The notes beneath the pieces were generated by a model. That model searched no databases. It was not told where the DNA came from and was given only the letters and a program-made list of their open reading frames with translations. This document shows, in pieces, positions 7,945-17,416 of a stretch of DNA of 64,000 nucleotides. The DNA is from Pseudomonas sp. ADAK18. GTDB taxonomy: Bacteria > Pseudomonadota > Gammaproteobacteria > Pseudomonadales > Pseudomonadaceae. The stretch covers positions 2,831,001-2,895,000 of the forward strand of contig NZ_CP052859.1 in assembly GCF_012935695.1 (NCBI RefSeq), read 5' to 3'. Position 1 is the first letter of the stretch. Each line of letters starts with the position of its first letter. Position numbers and translations under genes: made by a program.

Positions 7945-9546
7945 TTGCTGCCTGAAAGCCTGCCGACGGGTGTCGCTCAAGCGACACCCGCACCTTCGTT
8001 ACGACGTACGCGCGGCCTGTTCATGGGCCGTGGTGGCGCGTGGGTCACCGGTCTGTCGGTGCTGGTCTCGCTGTTGGCGCTGCTGCCGATTGCCTTTGTG
8101 ATTGGCGTCTCGTGGCAAACCGGCTGGGCCACGGTGGAGGCACTGGTGTTCCGGCCACGGGTGGCCGAACTGCTGATCAATACCGTGCTGCTGGTGGTGA
8201 TCACCTTGCCGCTGTGCGTGGTGTTGGGTATCGCCCTGGCCTGGCTGACCGAGCGCAGCAACCTGCCCGGTCGACGCCTGTGGTCGTTGTTGGCCGTCGC
8301 ACCGCTGGCGGTGCCTGCCTTCGTCCACAGTTATGCGTGGGTCAGCCTGGTGCCTTCAATCCATGGCTTGCCGGCCGGGGTACTGGTGTCGGTGATCGCC
8401 TACTTTCCTTTTCTCTACCTGCCGGTGGCCGCCACGCTGCGCCGGCTGGACCCGGCCATCGAAGATGTCGCCGAATCCCTTGGGCTCAAACCCTGGGCGG
8501 TATTTTTTCGGGTGGTGTTACCGCAACTGCGCCTGGCCATTTGCGGCGGTGCGCTGCTGGTGGGCCTGCATCTGCTGGCCGAATATGGCCTGTACGCGAT
8601 GATTCGCTTTGACACCTTCACCACCGCGATCTTCGATCAGTTCAAATCCACCTTCAATGGCCCGGCCGCGAACATGCTGGCAGCGGTGTTGGCGTTGTGC
8701 TGCCTGGCCATGCTCACCGCCGAATCAGCGGCGCGCGGCCATGCCCGATATGCCCGGGTCGGCTCAGGCAGCGCGCGGGATCAACGGATTGTGCAGTTGA
8801 GCCCTCGCACTACCACGCTCGCGCTGCTGTTGCAGGGGCTGACCTGCCTGCTGGCCTTGGGCGTGCCGTTGATCACCCTGGGCAAGTGGCTGATTGCCGG
8901 TGGCGTGGAGGTCTGGCAAATGAGTGAATTACTGCCGGCCCTGGAGCAGACCCTGCTCTTGGGCGTCGCCGGTGCCGTCCTCACCACCTGCGCGGCGGTA
9001 CCGATTGCCTGGCTGTCGATTCGCGCGCCCGGTCGGTTGCAACGCGTCCTGGAAAGCTGCAACTACATCACCAGCTCGTTGCCCGGCATCGTCGTCGCAC
9101 TGGCCTTGGTAACGGTGACCATTCATTACGCCCGGCCGATCTACCAGACCACCATCACGGTACTGCTTGCCTACCTGCTGATGTTCCTGCCCCGCGCCCT
9201 GGTCAGCCTGCGCGCCGGCATCGCCCAAGCCCCCGTGGAGCTGGAAAACATGGCGCGCAGCCTGGGTCGTTCCCCCGGCCGGGCGTTGTGGCTGATTACC
9301 ATGCGCCTGGCCGCACCGGGTGCCGCCGCCGGTGCCGCGTTGGTGTTCCTGGCGATCACCAATGAGCTGACCGCCACCCTGCTGCTGGCGCCCAACGGCA
9401 CGCGAACCCTGGCCACCGGTTTCTGGGCCATGACCAGCGAAATCGACTACGCGGCCGCCGCGCCCTATGCGCTGATCATGATCCTGCTGTCGCTGCCGTT
9501 GACCGGCCTTCTTTATCACCAATCCAAACGTACGGCTGGCCGATGA
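7945..9546 (+). CDS. Iron ABC transporter permease, fused double-domain (FbpB/SfuB-like)
   Basis: A 533-aa inner-membrane protein with two tandem BPD_transp_1 domains and about 12 membrane segments. Each half carries the EAA loop that contacts the ATPase: [20 protein letters not shown] in the first and [20 protein letters not shown] in the second. Fused double permeases are the rule for FbpB/SfuB/CysT-type ferric importers. The start is uncertain: TTG at 7945 follows the previous stop immediately, and the ATG at 8023 would remove 26 residues ahead of the first helix. It overlaps the ATPase gene by 4 bp (ATGA), a sign of translational coupling. Confidence 0.87.
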   Translation: MLPESLPTGVAQATPAPSLRRTRGLFMGRGGAWVTGLSVLVSLLALLPIAFVIGVSWQTGWATVEALVFRPRVAELLINTVLLVVITLPLCVVLGIALAWLTERSNLPGRRLWSLLAVAPLAVPAFVHSYAWVSLVPSIHGLPAGVLVSVIAYFPFLYLPVAATLRRLDPAIEDVAESLGLKPWAVFFRVVLPQLRLAICGGALLVGLHLLAEYGLYAMIRFDTFTTAIFDQFKSTFNGPAANMLAAVLALCCLAMLTAESAARGHARYARVGSGSARDQRIVQLSPRTTTLALLLQGLTCLLALGVPLITLGKWLIAGGVEVWQMSELLPALEQTLLLGVAGAVLTTCAAVPIAWLSIRAPGRLQRVLESCNYITSSLPGIVVALALVTVTIHYARPIYQTTITVLLAYLLMFLPRALVSLRAGIAQAPVELENMARSLGRSPGRALWLITMRLAAPGAAAGAALVFLAITNELTATLLLAPNGTRTLATGFWAMTSEIDYAAAAPYALIMILLSLPLTGLLYHQSKRTAGR

Positions 9547-10595
9547 ACGCCCTCGAACTGCATTCGCTCTACAAATCCTTCGGCCCCCAGCGCGCCCTGG
9601 AAAACATCAACCTGTCGGTGCCCACCGGTAGCCGCACGGTGATCGTCGGGCCTTCGGGTTCAGGCAAGACCACTTTGCTGCGGATGATCGCCGGCTTCGA
9701 GTTTCCCGACGCGGGCAGTCTCACGCTCAACGGCCAGACGCTGGTGGACGCTACCCACTGCGTGCCGGCCCACCAACGCCTGATCGGTTATGTGCCCCAG
9801 GACGGCGCGCTGTTCCCGCACATGACTGTAGCGGCCAATATCGGCTTTGGCCTGACGGACAAAGGCCCAGCCCGGCAAACACGGATAGCCGAGTTGATGG
9901 ACAGCGTCGCGCTGGACGCCAACATGGCCCAGCGTTGGCCTCACGAGCTGTCCGGCGGCCAACAGCAACGGGTGGCACTGGCCCGAGCGCTGGCCCAGCA
10001 ACCGCGGCTGATGCTGCTCGACGAGCCCTTCTCGGCCCTGGACACCGGCTTGCGCGCCGCCATGCGCAAGATGGTTGCGCGGCTGCTGGCCGATGCCGGA
10101 GTCACCACGATTCTGGTGACCCACGACCAAAGCGAGGCGTTGTCCTTCGCCGATCAGTTGGCCGTCATGCGTCAAGGGCGCCTGGTGCAATCCGGCCCGC
10201 CCATGGACCTGTACCAATACCCCCACGACACACAAACCGCCTTGTTCCTCGGCGAGGCCGTAGTCATGCCCGCACGGATCGAGGCCGGCTGGGCCCATTG
10301 CGATTTGGGCCGTATTGCAGTCAACAGCCAGGGCACCCACCACACCGCGCAGATCATGCTACGGCCCGAGCAATTGCAGATCAGCAGTACATCGACGGAT
10401 TCGTCCGGCTGCCAGGGTGTGGTCACCGAGCGAGACTTTGGCGGCAACACCTGCACCCTGACCGTAGCCTTGCAAGCCGCCGAATTCGAGCCGGGCCGCT
10501 CACTGCTGGTACGCAGTACCGGCCTGCAAGCGCCCGCCACCGGCAGTGCGGTGCACGTCACCACCCTGGGCCACGCTCACGTTTTGACGGATTAA
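9543..10595 (+). CDS. Iron ABC transporter ATP-binding protein (FbpC/SfuC-like)
   Basis: A 350-aa ABC ATPase: Walker A GPSGSGKT at 36-43, signature LSGGQ at 136-140, Walker B LMLLDEP at 156-162, followed by H-loop VTHDQSEA. The C-terminal ~110 residues form a TOBE-like regulatory domain, as in FbpC and other CUT1/ferric importers. It energises the permease encoded just upstream (4-bp overlap). Completes a self-contained importer with the two preceding genes. Iron specificity is inferred from the binding protein. Confidence 0.9.
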   Translation: MNALELHSLYKSFGPQRALENINLSVPTGSRTVIVGPSGSGKTTLLRMIAGFEFPDAGSLTLNGQTLVDATHCVPAHQRLIGYVPQDGALFPHMTVAANIGFGLTDKGPARQTRIAELMDSVALDANMAQRWPHELSGGQQQRVALARALAQQPRLMLLDEPFSALDTGLRAAMRKMVARLLADAGVTTILVTHDQSEALSFADQLAVMRQGRLVQSGPPMDLYQYPHDTQTALFLGEAVVMPARIEAGWAHCDLGRIAVNSQGTHHTAQIMLRPEQLQISSTSTDSSGCQGVVTERDFGGNTCTLTVALQAAEFEPGRSLLVRSTGLQAPATGSAVHVTTLGHAHVLTD

Positions 10596-10689
10596 GCTCG
10601 GCGCGCGCGGCCCCTCAGTCTCAGCTAAGTTTCGCTGCGTACCTTCTGCCCTGCGCCAATGACGGCGCGGTACGGCAGAGGTCACTCAG

Positions 10690-11454
10690 ATGAATTCCAC
10701 GACAGCCCGCTGGCTGAACAAAGTCCCCGAGGTGACGCTGTCCTTCTGGGTGATCAAGATTTTATCCACCACCGTGGGCGAAACCGGCGCGGACTTCCTG
10801 GCCGTCGACGCCGGCTTCGGTGCTGGCCGCACCAGCATCGGCATGGCGGCTCTGCTGGGGATCGCGCTGTATTACCAACTGCGCACCAAGGCCTACACCC
10901 CCTGGATCTACTGGTTGACGGTGGTGCTGGTAAGCATCGTCGGCACGCAGATCACCGATATTCTCACCGATAAACTGGACGTCAGCCTCTACACCAGCAC
11001 CGCGATATTTTCAGTGTTGCTGGCGGTCAATTTCCTGGTCTGGTACCGGAAGGAACACAACCTGTCGATCCGTGAGATCGTCACGCCCCGCCGGGAGTGG
11101 TTCTATTGGACGACGGTGCTCTGTACCTTTGCCCTCGGCACCGCCGCCGGCGACCTCGCCACTGAAGCCCTCGGCCTGGGCTTTACCCTCGGCGCAGTGA
11201 TCTTTGGCGCACTGATCGCCGCCACCCTGATCGCCTGGCGCCTGGGCGCCAATGTGGTGCTGACGTTCTGGATCGCCTACATCCTGACGCGCCCGTTCGG
11301 CGCCTCCCTCGGCGACTTGCTGACCCAGGCCAAAACCTACGGTGGCCTCGGCATGGGCGCCACCTGGACCAGCGCGATCTTCCTGTGCGTCATCGTCTTG
11401 CTGGTTGCTGTCGCGCAAATCAACGGCGGCAATCGCAAAGCCCTCACTCAATAA
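10690..11454 (+). CDS. DUF347-repeat (COG4705) multi-pass membrane protein
   Basis: A 254-aa integral membrane protein with about eight hydrophobic segments. Four related repeats are visible, each holding a G/T-x-D motif in or near a helix: [35 protein letters not shown] and [13 protein letters not shown]. That pattern matches the DUF347 repeat family, whose function I cannot state. A small lipoprotein gene follows 20 bp downstream and then a two-component system, so the four may form a unit in which the regulators control the membrane protein. The membrane-embedded Asp and Thr residues would suit ion or small-solute transport, but that is inference. Confidence 0.8.
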   Translation: MNSTTARWLNKVPEVTLSFWVIKILSTTVGETGADFLAVDAGFGAGRTSIGMAALLGIALYYQLRTKAYTPWIYWLTVVLVSIVGTQITDILTDKLDVSLYTSTAIFSVLLAVNFLVWYRKEHNLSIREIVTPRREWFYWTTVLCTFALGTAAGDLATEALGLGFTLGAVIFGALIAATLIAWRLGANVVLTFWIAYILTRPFGASLGDLLTQAKTYGGLGMGATWTSAIFLCVIVLLVAVAQINGGNRKALTQ

Positions 11455-11474
11455 AGCCATTCAAGGACATCCTC

Positions 11475-11912
11475 ATGCGCCACGTTCAAACCCTTATTCG
11501 CCGCGTTGCTATTGCCACATCGATCCTTTTGCTGGGCATCGCCGCGGGCTGCTCGAAACCTGCCGACAAACCCACGGCCAGTACCACTTCCAATGTGATC
11601 AGTGCCCAGAACCCGTCGGCCTCGAAACTCGGAGACCTGTCAGGATTTCGCACCATCGCTGCCGAAGTCTCGGCCCTAGTCGACAAAAATGATCTGCCAG
11701 GCGCAAAGACCCGGATCAAGGACCTAGAAACCTCCTGGGACTCCGCCGAAGCCGGGATCAAACCTCGCGCCGCCAGCGACTGGCATGTGGTCGACAAAGC
11801 CATTGACCGCGCACTTGACGCCCTACGCGCCGGCAGCCCAAACCTGACCGACTGCAAGGTGGCCATGGACGACTTGCTCAAGGCCTTCGACGCGATGAAG
11901 GGCAAGCCATAA
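11475..11912 (+). CDS. Small predicted lipoprotein
   Basis: A 145-aa protein with a type II signal peptide: a basic start ([10 protein letters not shown]), a hydrophobic core and the lipobox IAAGC with the lipidated Cys near residue 24. The mature part is hydrophilic and probably helical, with regular Leu/Ala spacing and a conserved-looking W; no known domain was recognised. It sits between the DUF347 protein (20 bp) and the response regulator (79 bp). The position suggests an envelope partner or reporter of the same stress response. Start ATG 11475 is chosen because it begins the signal peptide. Confidence 0.75.
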   Translation: MRHVQTLIRRVAIATSILLLGIAAGCSKPADKPTASTTSNVISAQNPSASKLGDLSGFRTIAAEVSALVDKNDLPGAKTRIKDLETSWDSAEAGIKPRAASDWHVVDKAIDRALDALRAGSPNLTDCKVAMDDLLKAFDAMKGKP

Positions 11913-11991
11913 CGGACAAAATCCACTACAGGTGCTTCAATACAGGCGCGACGGTCTCGACCCTCGCGCCTTGTTTTTGCCGGAGCGGGAC

Positions 11992-12657
11992 ATGCGAATA
12001 CTGCTGGTCGAAGATGACCCGATGATTGGCGATGCCATCCAGGGTGCCCTCACGGATGCAAGCTATGCCGCCGACTGGGTGAAGAACGGCCCGAGCGGCC
12101 TCGCGGCACTCGACACCCAGCACTATGACCTGGTGCTGCTGGACCTCGGCCTGCCCGGCAAAGACGGCCTGGAAGTGCTGGACAATATTCGCGCGCGCAA
12201 CAACCCCGTGCCATTGCTCATCATTACCGCCCGCGACAGCCTGGACGACCGGCTGCGCGGCCTCGATGGCGGTGCCGACGACTACCTGCTCAAACCCTTC
12301 GCCATGGCCGAACTGCTCGCCCGCATGCGCGCGGTGTTGCGACGCAAAGGCGGCAGCGCCCTGCCCTTGCTGGGTAACGGCATGGTGTCACTGGACTTGC
12401 TGTCCAAGGAGGCCAGCACCGAAGAACAGGGCAACGTCCCGCTCTCCAGCCGCGAGTTTGCGTTGCTGCAAGCCTTGCTGATCCGACCCGGAGCGATCCT
12501 TTCACGCAGCGATCTCGAAGACCGGATTTATGGCTGGGGCAACGAGGTGGAAAGCAACGCCGTCGAGTACCTGATTCATGGGTTGCGGCGCAAATTGGGC
12601 AGCCATGTGATCAAGAACGTCAGGGGGCTGGGATGGATGGTTTCAAAAAACGTTTGA
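11992..12657 (+). CDS. OmpR/PhoB-family response regulator (QseB-like)
   Basis: A 221-aa two-component regulator. The receiver domain shows acidic pocket EDD at 7-9, phospho-acceptor D51 in LVLLDLGLPG, and K101 in LLKPF; the C-terminal winged helix contains SSREFALLQALL and the recognition stretch VEYLIHGLRRKLG. ATG 11992 has GGAG five bases upstream and begins with the family start MRILLVEDD. It overlaps the histidine kinase gene by 25 bp. QseB/PmrA-type regulators usually answer to metal or envelope signals; targets here may include the preceding lipoprotein and DUF347 genes. Confidence 0.92.
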   Translation: MRILLVEDDPMIGDAIQGALTDASYAADWVKNGPSGLAALDTQHYDLVLLDLGLPGKDGLEVLDNIRARNNPVPLLIITARDSLDDRLRGLDGGADDYLLKPFAMAELLARMRAVLRRKGGSALPLLGNGMVSLDLLSKEASTEEQGNVPLSSREFALLQALLIRPGAILSRSDLEDRIYGWGNEVESNAVEYLIHGLRRKLGSHVIKNVRGLGWMVSKNV

Positions 12658-14003
12658 GCGAGTCGGTCCAGCTCAGGCTGTCCGTATCCCTGTCGCTGGC
12701 AATCCTGATCGTTGCCATTGCAGCCGGCATTTTTTCGTTCATCTCAGCCTTTGAAGAAACCCACGAGATGCAGGACGACAGCTTGCGCCAAGTGGCGATG
12801 CTGTTTGACCGCCAGCACATGACCCTCAAATATCCCGAAGGCAAGGCCATCGACGGCGATGACGAGGAGTCCCGCGTCATCGTGCAGTACCTGGCCGATG
12901 GCGCAAAAGCCCTGGGCAACGATGACACGAGCATTCCCCTGCCATTCCCCACGAGCCTGGCCGATGGTTTGTCCACGGTGGACGTCGGCGGCGAAGCGTT
13001 TCGGGTACTGGTCAGAACCCTCGCCGCAGGTCAACGCATCGCCGTCGCCCAAGAAGTCGACGCCCGCGACAAAGACGCCCGCGAAGCGGCCTTACGCAGC
13101 CTGTTGCCGTTCCTGATTCTGTTTCCGGTCCTGCTGTTGGTGGTCAGCGATCTGGTGCGCAAAATGTTCCGCCCCATCGCCAGCCTCGCCACGGAAATCG
13201 ACCAGCGCGCCGAACAAGCGCTGCACCCGATTGATGAGCAGCACCTGCCCAGCGAAGTCCGGCCGTTTGTCGTGGCCATCAATCGTTTGCTGGGGCGCGT
13301 CGCGCAATCCATGCAAACCCAACAGCGCTTTGTGGCCGATGCGGCCCACGAGCTTCGATCGCCCATGACCGCCCTGTCCCTGCAAGCCGAGCGACTGGCG
13401 GCCAGCGAACTGCCTGCACCCGCCCGCGAGCGGCTATTGCCGTTGTCCCAGGGTATTGAGCGCAGCCGAAAACTGATTGATCAGCTGCTGAGTCTGGCGG
13501 CCATGCAATCGGCCTCTGAACGGCCCGCAGAAAAGGTTTCAGTGCATGAGATCTATCGACGGGTGGTGGAAGATCTGCTGCCGCTGGCGGAGAACAAGCA
13601 CCTCGATATTGGTGTGACCAGCATCAACGATGTGCAGGTCATGATCAACGAGCTGGACCTGTTCACCCTGGTCAAGAACCTGGTGGACAATGCCATTCGC
13701 TACACCCCGCAGGGTGGGCAGATCGACCTGTCGGTGGAATTGATCCAGCACACGGTACAGCTGCAAATCAAGGATTCGGGGCCGGGGATCAACGTTGATG
13801 AACAGGCACGGGTATTCGATCCGTTCTACCGCAGCCTGGGGACCGGTGAGGCCGGTTCGGGGCTGGGACTGTCGATCGTCAAGGCGATCGTGGACCGCAT
13901 CGGGGCGCAGGTTCGCTTCGGGTTTACCGATGACATCCAGAAAAAAGGGTTGTGTGTCAGCGTGCGTTTGAAAGCAGACCAGGCCCTGACGCCGCTCAGC
14001 TAA
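12633..14003 (+). CDS. Sensor histidine kinase (QseC-like)
   Basis: A 456-aa inner-membrane kinase: first TM at about 17-38, a periplasmic sensor of ~115 residues, second TM at about 155-172, then the HisKA dimerisation domain with H239 in DAAHELRSPM, N-box LVDNAIRYTP and G-boxes DSGPGI and GSGLGLSIVKAI. It shares 25 bp with its regulator gene. The stop codon TAA falls inside the left terminal repeat of a degenerate repeat element (13987-14183), so the last codons may have been supplied by that insertion. Enzymatic core is complete. Confidence 0.92.
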   Translation: MDGFKKRLSESVQLRLSVSLSLAILIVAIAAGIFSFISAFEETHEMQDDSLRQVAMLFDRQHMTLKYPEGKAIDGDDEESRVIVQYLADGAKALGNDDTSIPLPFPTSLADGLSTVDVGGEAFRVLVRTLAAGQRIAVAQEVDARDKDAREAALRSLLPFLILFPVLLLVVSDLVRKMFRPIASLATEIDQRAEQALHPIDEQHLPSEVRPFVVAINRLLGRVAQSMQTQQRFVADAAHELRSPMTALSLQAERLAASELPAPARERLLPLSQGIERSRKLIDQLLSLAAMQSASERPAEKVSVHEIYRRVVEDLLPLAENKHLDIGVTSINDVQVMINELDLFTLVKNLVDNAIRYTPQGGQIDLSVELIQHTVQLQIKDSGPGINVDEQARVFDPFYRSLGTGEAGSGLGLSIVKAIVDRIGAQVRFGFTDDIQKKGLCVSVRLKADQALTPLS

Positions 14004-14183
14004 GGAATGGAGATCCAGTGTGGGAGTTGTCGAGCCCCAGCGAGGCTGCGATGGCGTCGGCACCGTCAACATTGATGTTGCCTGACCCACCGCTTTCGCG
14101 AGCAAGCCGAATCGTCGCACCGCCGCTCCCACATTTGTTCTTCTCTGCCTTGAGTAGTGCGCTCGCTTAATTGACTGGCCTTA
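13987..14183. repeat. Degenerate copy of the 211-bp MITE-like element, with chimeric REPIN
   Basis: About 197 bp related to the elements at 30371 and 63556. The left end (GCTCAGCTAAGGAATGGAGA) and right end (CGCTTAATTGACTGGCCTTA) are diverged versions of their terminal repeats. The REP arm at 14020-14052 is the same as in the other copies, but the right arm is a different REP type (TTCGCGAGCAAGCC and on to GCTCCCAC). No target duplication remains. It lies between convergent genes, and the stop codons of both the kinase (14001-14003) and the aldehyde dehydrogenase (14167-14169) lie in its ends. Confidence 0.75.
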
Positions 14184-15639
14184 AGGCTAAGCGCCGGCCC
14201 GGGTTCAGGGCGATATGTTTGTACTCGACGAAATCATCCATGGCCGCGACGCCATTGAGGCGCCCCTGGCCGGACTGTTTGAACCCTCCCTCCTCGAACT
14301 CGTCGTAGACCACCGCCCAGTCGTTGACCCATACGGTGCCCGCTTCCAGCTCCCGGGCTACGCGCAAGGCACGGTCGAGGTCACGGGTCCAGACGCTGGC
14401 CGCCAGGCCGTACTCACTGTCGTTGGCCAACTCGATGGCCTGGGCTTCGGTGTCGAAGACTTGCAGGGTCAGCACCGGCCCGAAGGTTTCCTGCTGGACG
14501 ATGGGCATTTTCGGGTCAGTGACCTGCAGCAGTGTCGGGCGGTAAAAGGCACCCGCCGTCAACGGCCCATGGTTCACCGGGCCGCCTCGCACGATGACCT
14601 GTGCCCCCGCGCTGATCGCCTCCTCTACCAGCCGGTTGACCCGCTGAACGTTGGCCCTGTCGATCAATGGCCCCATTTCACTGGCCGGGTCCGCTGCCGG
14701 ACCGACTCGCACTGCCGCCAGTCTCACCGCCAGCTTTTTCGTCAACTCCACGGCAATCTCGCGTTGCACCAACAACCGCGAGCCGGTCATGCAGAACTGC
14801 CCGGCAAACACCGTCAGCGCTTTCTCCAACGTCGGTACCACAGCATCGATATCGGCGTTGGCAAATACCACCATCGCAGTTTTGCCCCCCAGTTCCAGAC
14901 CAAAACGCTTGAGGTGTTGTGCACCCACCGCCGAGATGGCGCGACCGGTCGCGGTGCTGCCGGTGAAGCTGATCACCGGCACCCGGGGAGACTCCACCAA
15001 ATGTTTGGAACCGGCGGCGCCCAGTTCGCTGAACAGGTTGACCACGCCTCGGGGCAGCGACACCGATTCGGACAGGATGCGTGCCACCAGACTGTTGGTC
15101 TGGGCGGTCTGCCCCGGCATTTTGATCACGGCAGTGCAACCCGCCGCCAGCGCGGGGGCCAGGGAACGGATCATCAACACCACAGGCGAGTTCCACGGCA
15201 CGATAATCCCCGCGATACCGACGGCCTGACGCAACACCAGGGACATTTTGCCCATCGCAGGCTCAGCCGCACGGCCATATTCGGTACGGGTCAGGCCTGC
15301 GTAATAACGCAACTTGCCGGGCACCATGCTGACCTCAAACTCGGCTTCAGGTTTGATCTTGCCGTTCTCCAGGGCCAGGGTGTCGATCAGCTCCTCCGAG
15401 TGACGCTCAAAGGCGTCTGCCCACTCCAACAGGACCTGCGCCCGCAAACTGCGATCGTCCTTCCACGATGTCTCGCTAAAAGCCCGGTGCGCGGCAATGA
15501 TGCCCTGCTCCGCTTCCTTCAGCCCACCTTCAGCGTAGCGGCCAATACGCTGGCCGGTGGCCGGGTCGATAGAATCCTTGTAGTCGCCGGAGTCCAGCCA
15601 CAGGCCGTCAATCCAGTTCAATACCGGTGTCGGGTTCAT
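14167..15639 (-). CDS. NAD(P)-dependent aldehyde dehydrogenase
   Basis: A 490-aa ALDH-superfamily enzyme oxidising an aldehyde to its acid. Catalytic residues are in place: N150 in IVPWNSPV, E249 in LELGGK and C283 in GQFCMTGSR. AAGGA is best spaced for the ATG at 15639; an ATG at 15648 sits directly on that site. It follows the GMC oxidoreductase gene closely (about 18 bp), so the two probably work in sequence: alcohol to aldehyde to acid. The 3' end lies in a repeat element that supplies its stop codon. Substrate not identifiable. Confidence 0.92.
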   Translation of the reverse strand: MNPTPVLNWIDGLWLDSGDYKDSIDPATGQRIGRYAEGGLKEAEQGIIAAHRAFSETSWKDDRSLRAQVLLEWADAFERHSEELIDTLALENGKIKPEAEFEVSMVPGKLRYYAGLTRTEYGRAAEPAMGKMSLVLRQAVGIAGIIVPWNSPVVLMIRSLAPALAAGCTAVIKMPGQTAQTNSLVARILSESVSLPRGVVNLFSELGAAGSKHLVESPRVPVISFTGSTATGRAISAVGAQHLKRFGLELGGKTAMVVFANADIDAVVPTLEKALTVFAGQFCMTGSRLLVQREIAVELTKKLAVRLAAVRVGPAADPASEMGPLIDRANVQRVNRLVEEAISAGAQVIVRGGPVNHGPLTAGAFYRPTLLQVTDPKMPIVQQETFGPVLTLQVFDTEAQAIELANDSEYGLAASVWTRDLDRALRVARELEAGTVWVNDWAVVYDEFEEGGFKQSGQGRLNGVAAMDDFVEYKHIALNPGRRLALRPVN

Positions 15640-15656
15640 TGGGTACATTCCTTGGG

Positions 15657-17297
15657 TCAGGCGTAGCGGCGGGCAATTTTTTCGGCGGTGGCGATCACGG
15701 TCAGGTTGGTGGCCACCGACGGCACATCAGGAAATATCGACGCATCCACTACGCGCAGGCCTTGCAGGCCCAGAACCTTGGCTTCCAGATCGACAACGGC
15801 ATGCGGGTCGCCGGCCCGACCCATGGGCGCGGTGGATGTGGGGTGGTGATAGGTATCAAGACTCGCGCGGGCGCTGGCCAGCAGGGCTTCGTCGGAATCA
15901 TTGCCCTGGCCCGGGTTGAGCTCGGACGCGATCAGTCTGTTCAGAGGGGCCGTCGCGCCAATTTTGCGGGCCATACGAATGCCTTCCAACAGACGCTGGC
16001 GATCGCCGGCCTCGGCCAGGAAGTTAAGGTCGATCTTCGGGGCCACGAACGGGTCACGACTGGCCAGCGACACTGTGCCACGGGACAGTGGCCGGGTGAG
16101 TGCTACGGCGAGCACAAAGCCGACTTTGGTTGGGCTCTGGTCGTGAGGGAACAAATGGGTGGCGGTGATATGCAAATCCAGTTCACCGGGTTTGGCGTTA
16201 CTGCTGCGGGTCCAGACCTTGGCACCAATGGCCGGGGACTGGCCGCCAATCAACTCAGGTTTGGCGGCGTAAGCGTTGTAGTAGAACGGGTGGTCCACCA
16301 AATGCTTGCCCACCGGAAGGTCGGCCACCACGGGAATCTCCAGGGCCCGCAAGTCATCGCCCGGGCCGACGCCGGAACGCAGGAGAATCGCGGCGCTGCC
16401 ATAGCTGCCGGCCGAGAGGATGACTTCACCGGCGAGGAGTTTTTCGCCATTGGCCAGTTGCACGCCGATGGCGCGCTTGCCGTCGAACAACACCTTGTCC
16501 ACCAGGCTGTCGGGACGAATATGCAGGTTGTTGCGGGCACGCACCTCATCGGTGAGGTACGCCATGCCGGTGTTGACCCGTACGCCGTTGACGATGTTCA
16601 TCGGGTACGGGCCGACTCCATTGGCATCCGCGCCGTCAAAGTCGCTGATCACCTTGAAGCCATTGCTTACGCTGGCGTCGATAAAAGCCCCCTGCATTGG
16701 GGTGACGTCGGCGCGACCCAACTGATGCACCGGCAGCGGCCCGTCATGGCCGTGCAAGGCGCTGGCACCGCCGCTGTGGGTTTCCAACTGCTTGAACGAG
16801 GGCAACATGTCCTCGTAGCTCCAGCCCGGCAGGTCCCAGCGCTTGAAGTCTTCGGGGCGTGCGCGAATCGCTACTGCACCGTTGATGGCTGAACTGCCCC
16901 CCAGTACCTTACCGCGCAACGCACCAATAGGATGATCAATGTAACCGGGCTGGGTCTTGTAGCCCCATTCGAATTCAGGGTTGCCATTGGCGCCGACGAT
17001 GTCGCTCTTGGCGAGGATCTCGGGGTACTGATGCGGACCGTAGCTGTGACCGGCTTCCAGCAGCAGCACCTGCCGCTTGCTGTTTTCGCTCAAGCGCCGG
17101 GCCAGGACCGCGCCGGCCGAACCGCCGCCGACGATGAGCACATCCACCGCCGCGCCTGCACCTGGGTTTTTGCCGGTTTTGCCGGAAGGCTCCAGCGCCT
17201 GTGCCAGGCCGCTGCCTGCCGCCAGCGTCGCTGCCACCACCACGGTACCCGCCATCACCGCGCGCCGTGCTGGACTCTCGAGGGTGTTGTTGTTCAT
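15657..17297 (-). CDS. GMC-family FAD oxidoreductase with N-terminal export-like signal
   Basis: A 546-aa flavoprotein of the glucose-methanol-choline family. The Rossmann FAD motif VLIVGGGSAGAVLARRLS is near residue 53, the GGSSAINGAV signature is present, and the C-terminal STAPMGRAGDP and VVDASIFP motifs are complete. Unlike the second GMC gene at 60.2 kb it begins with a twin-Arg-containing basic region (SPARRAVMAG) and a hydrophobic stretch ending near AQA, so it may be exported by Tat. ATG at 17297 is best spaced from GGGAG. Operon with the downstream aldehyde dehydrogenase; LysR gene lies upstream on the same strand. Confidence 0.9.
   Translation of the reverse strand: MNNNTLESPARRAVMAGTVVVAATLAAGSGLAQALEPSGKTGKNPGAGAAVDVLIVGGGSAGAVLARRLSENSKRQVLLLEAGHSYGPHQYPEILAKSDIVGANGNPEFEWGYKTQPGYIDHPIGALRGKVLGGSSAINGAVAIRARPEDFKRWDLPGWSYEDMLPSFKQLETHSGGASALHGHDGPLPVHQLGRADVTPMQGAFIDASVSNGFKVISDFDGADANGVGPYPMNIVNGVRVNTGMAYLTDEVRARNNLHIRPDSLVDKVLFDGKRAIGVQLANGEKLLAGEVILSAGSYGSAAILLRSGVGPGDDLRALEIPVVADLPVGKHLVDHPFYYNAYAAKPELIGGQSPAIGAKVWTRSSNAKPGELDLHITATHLFPHDQSPTKVGFVLAVALTRPLSRGTVSLASRDPFVAPKIDLNFLAEAGDRQRLLEGIRMARKIGATAPLNRLIASELNPGQGNDSDEALLASARASLDTYHHPTSTAPMGRAGDPHAVVDLEAKVLGLQGLRVVDASIFPDVPSVATNLTVIATAEKIARRYA
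17287..17294 (-). promoter_or_regulatory. Crc/Hfq-type motif (AACAACAA) in first codons of GMC gene
   Basis: Codons 2-4 of the GMC gene (AAC AAC AAC) make AACAACAA, a match to AAnAAnAA directly after the start codon, where Hfq/Crc binding would block initiation. Confidence 0.4.
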
Positions 17298-17416
17298 GCC
17301 CATTCTCCCGATCAGACGCCAGGTTGGATTCGTCTGTTGGGAAGGAGCCTAAAGCAGAGGTATGACTCGAATAAGCCGGTAAAAAACGAATCGACGTTTC
17401 GCTTTTTTCGAACGCC

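Noticed and set aside
14215..15666. 483-aa open frame antisense to the aldehyde dehydrogenase
   Set aside because: Composition (Gln/His/Arg-rich) is typical of shadow frames, and the ALDH on the other strand has all catalytic residues.
15627..16892. 421-aa open frame antisense to the first GMC oxidoreductase
   Set aside because: Shadow frame; the GMC gene carries FAD and active-site motifs.
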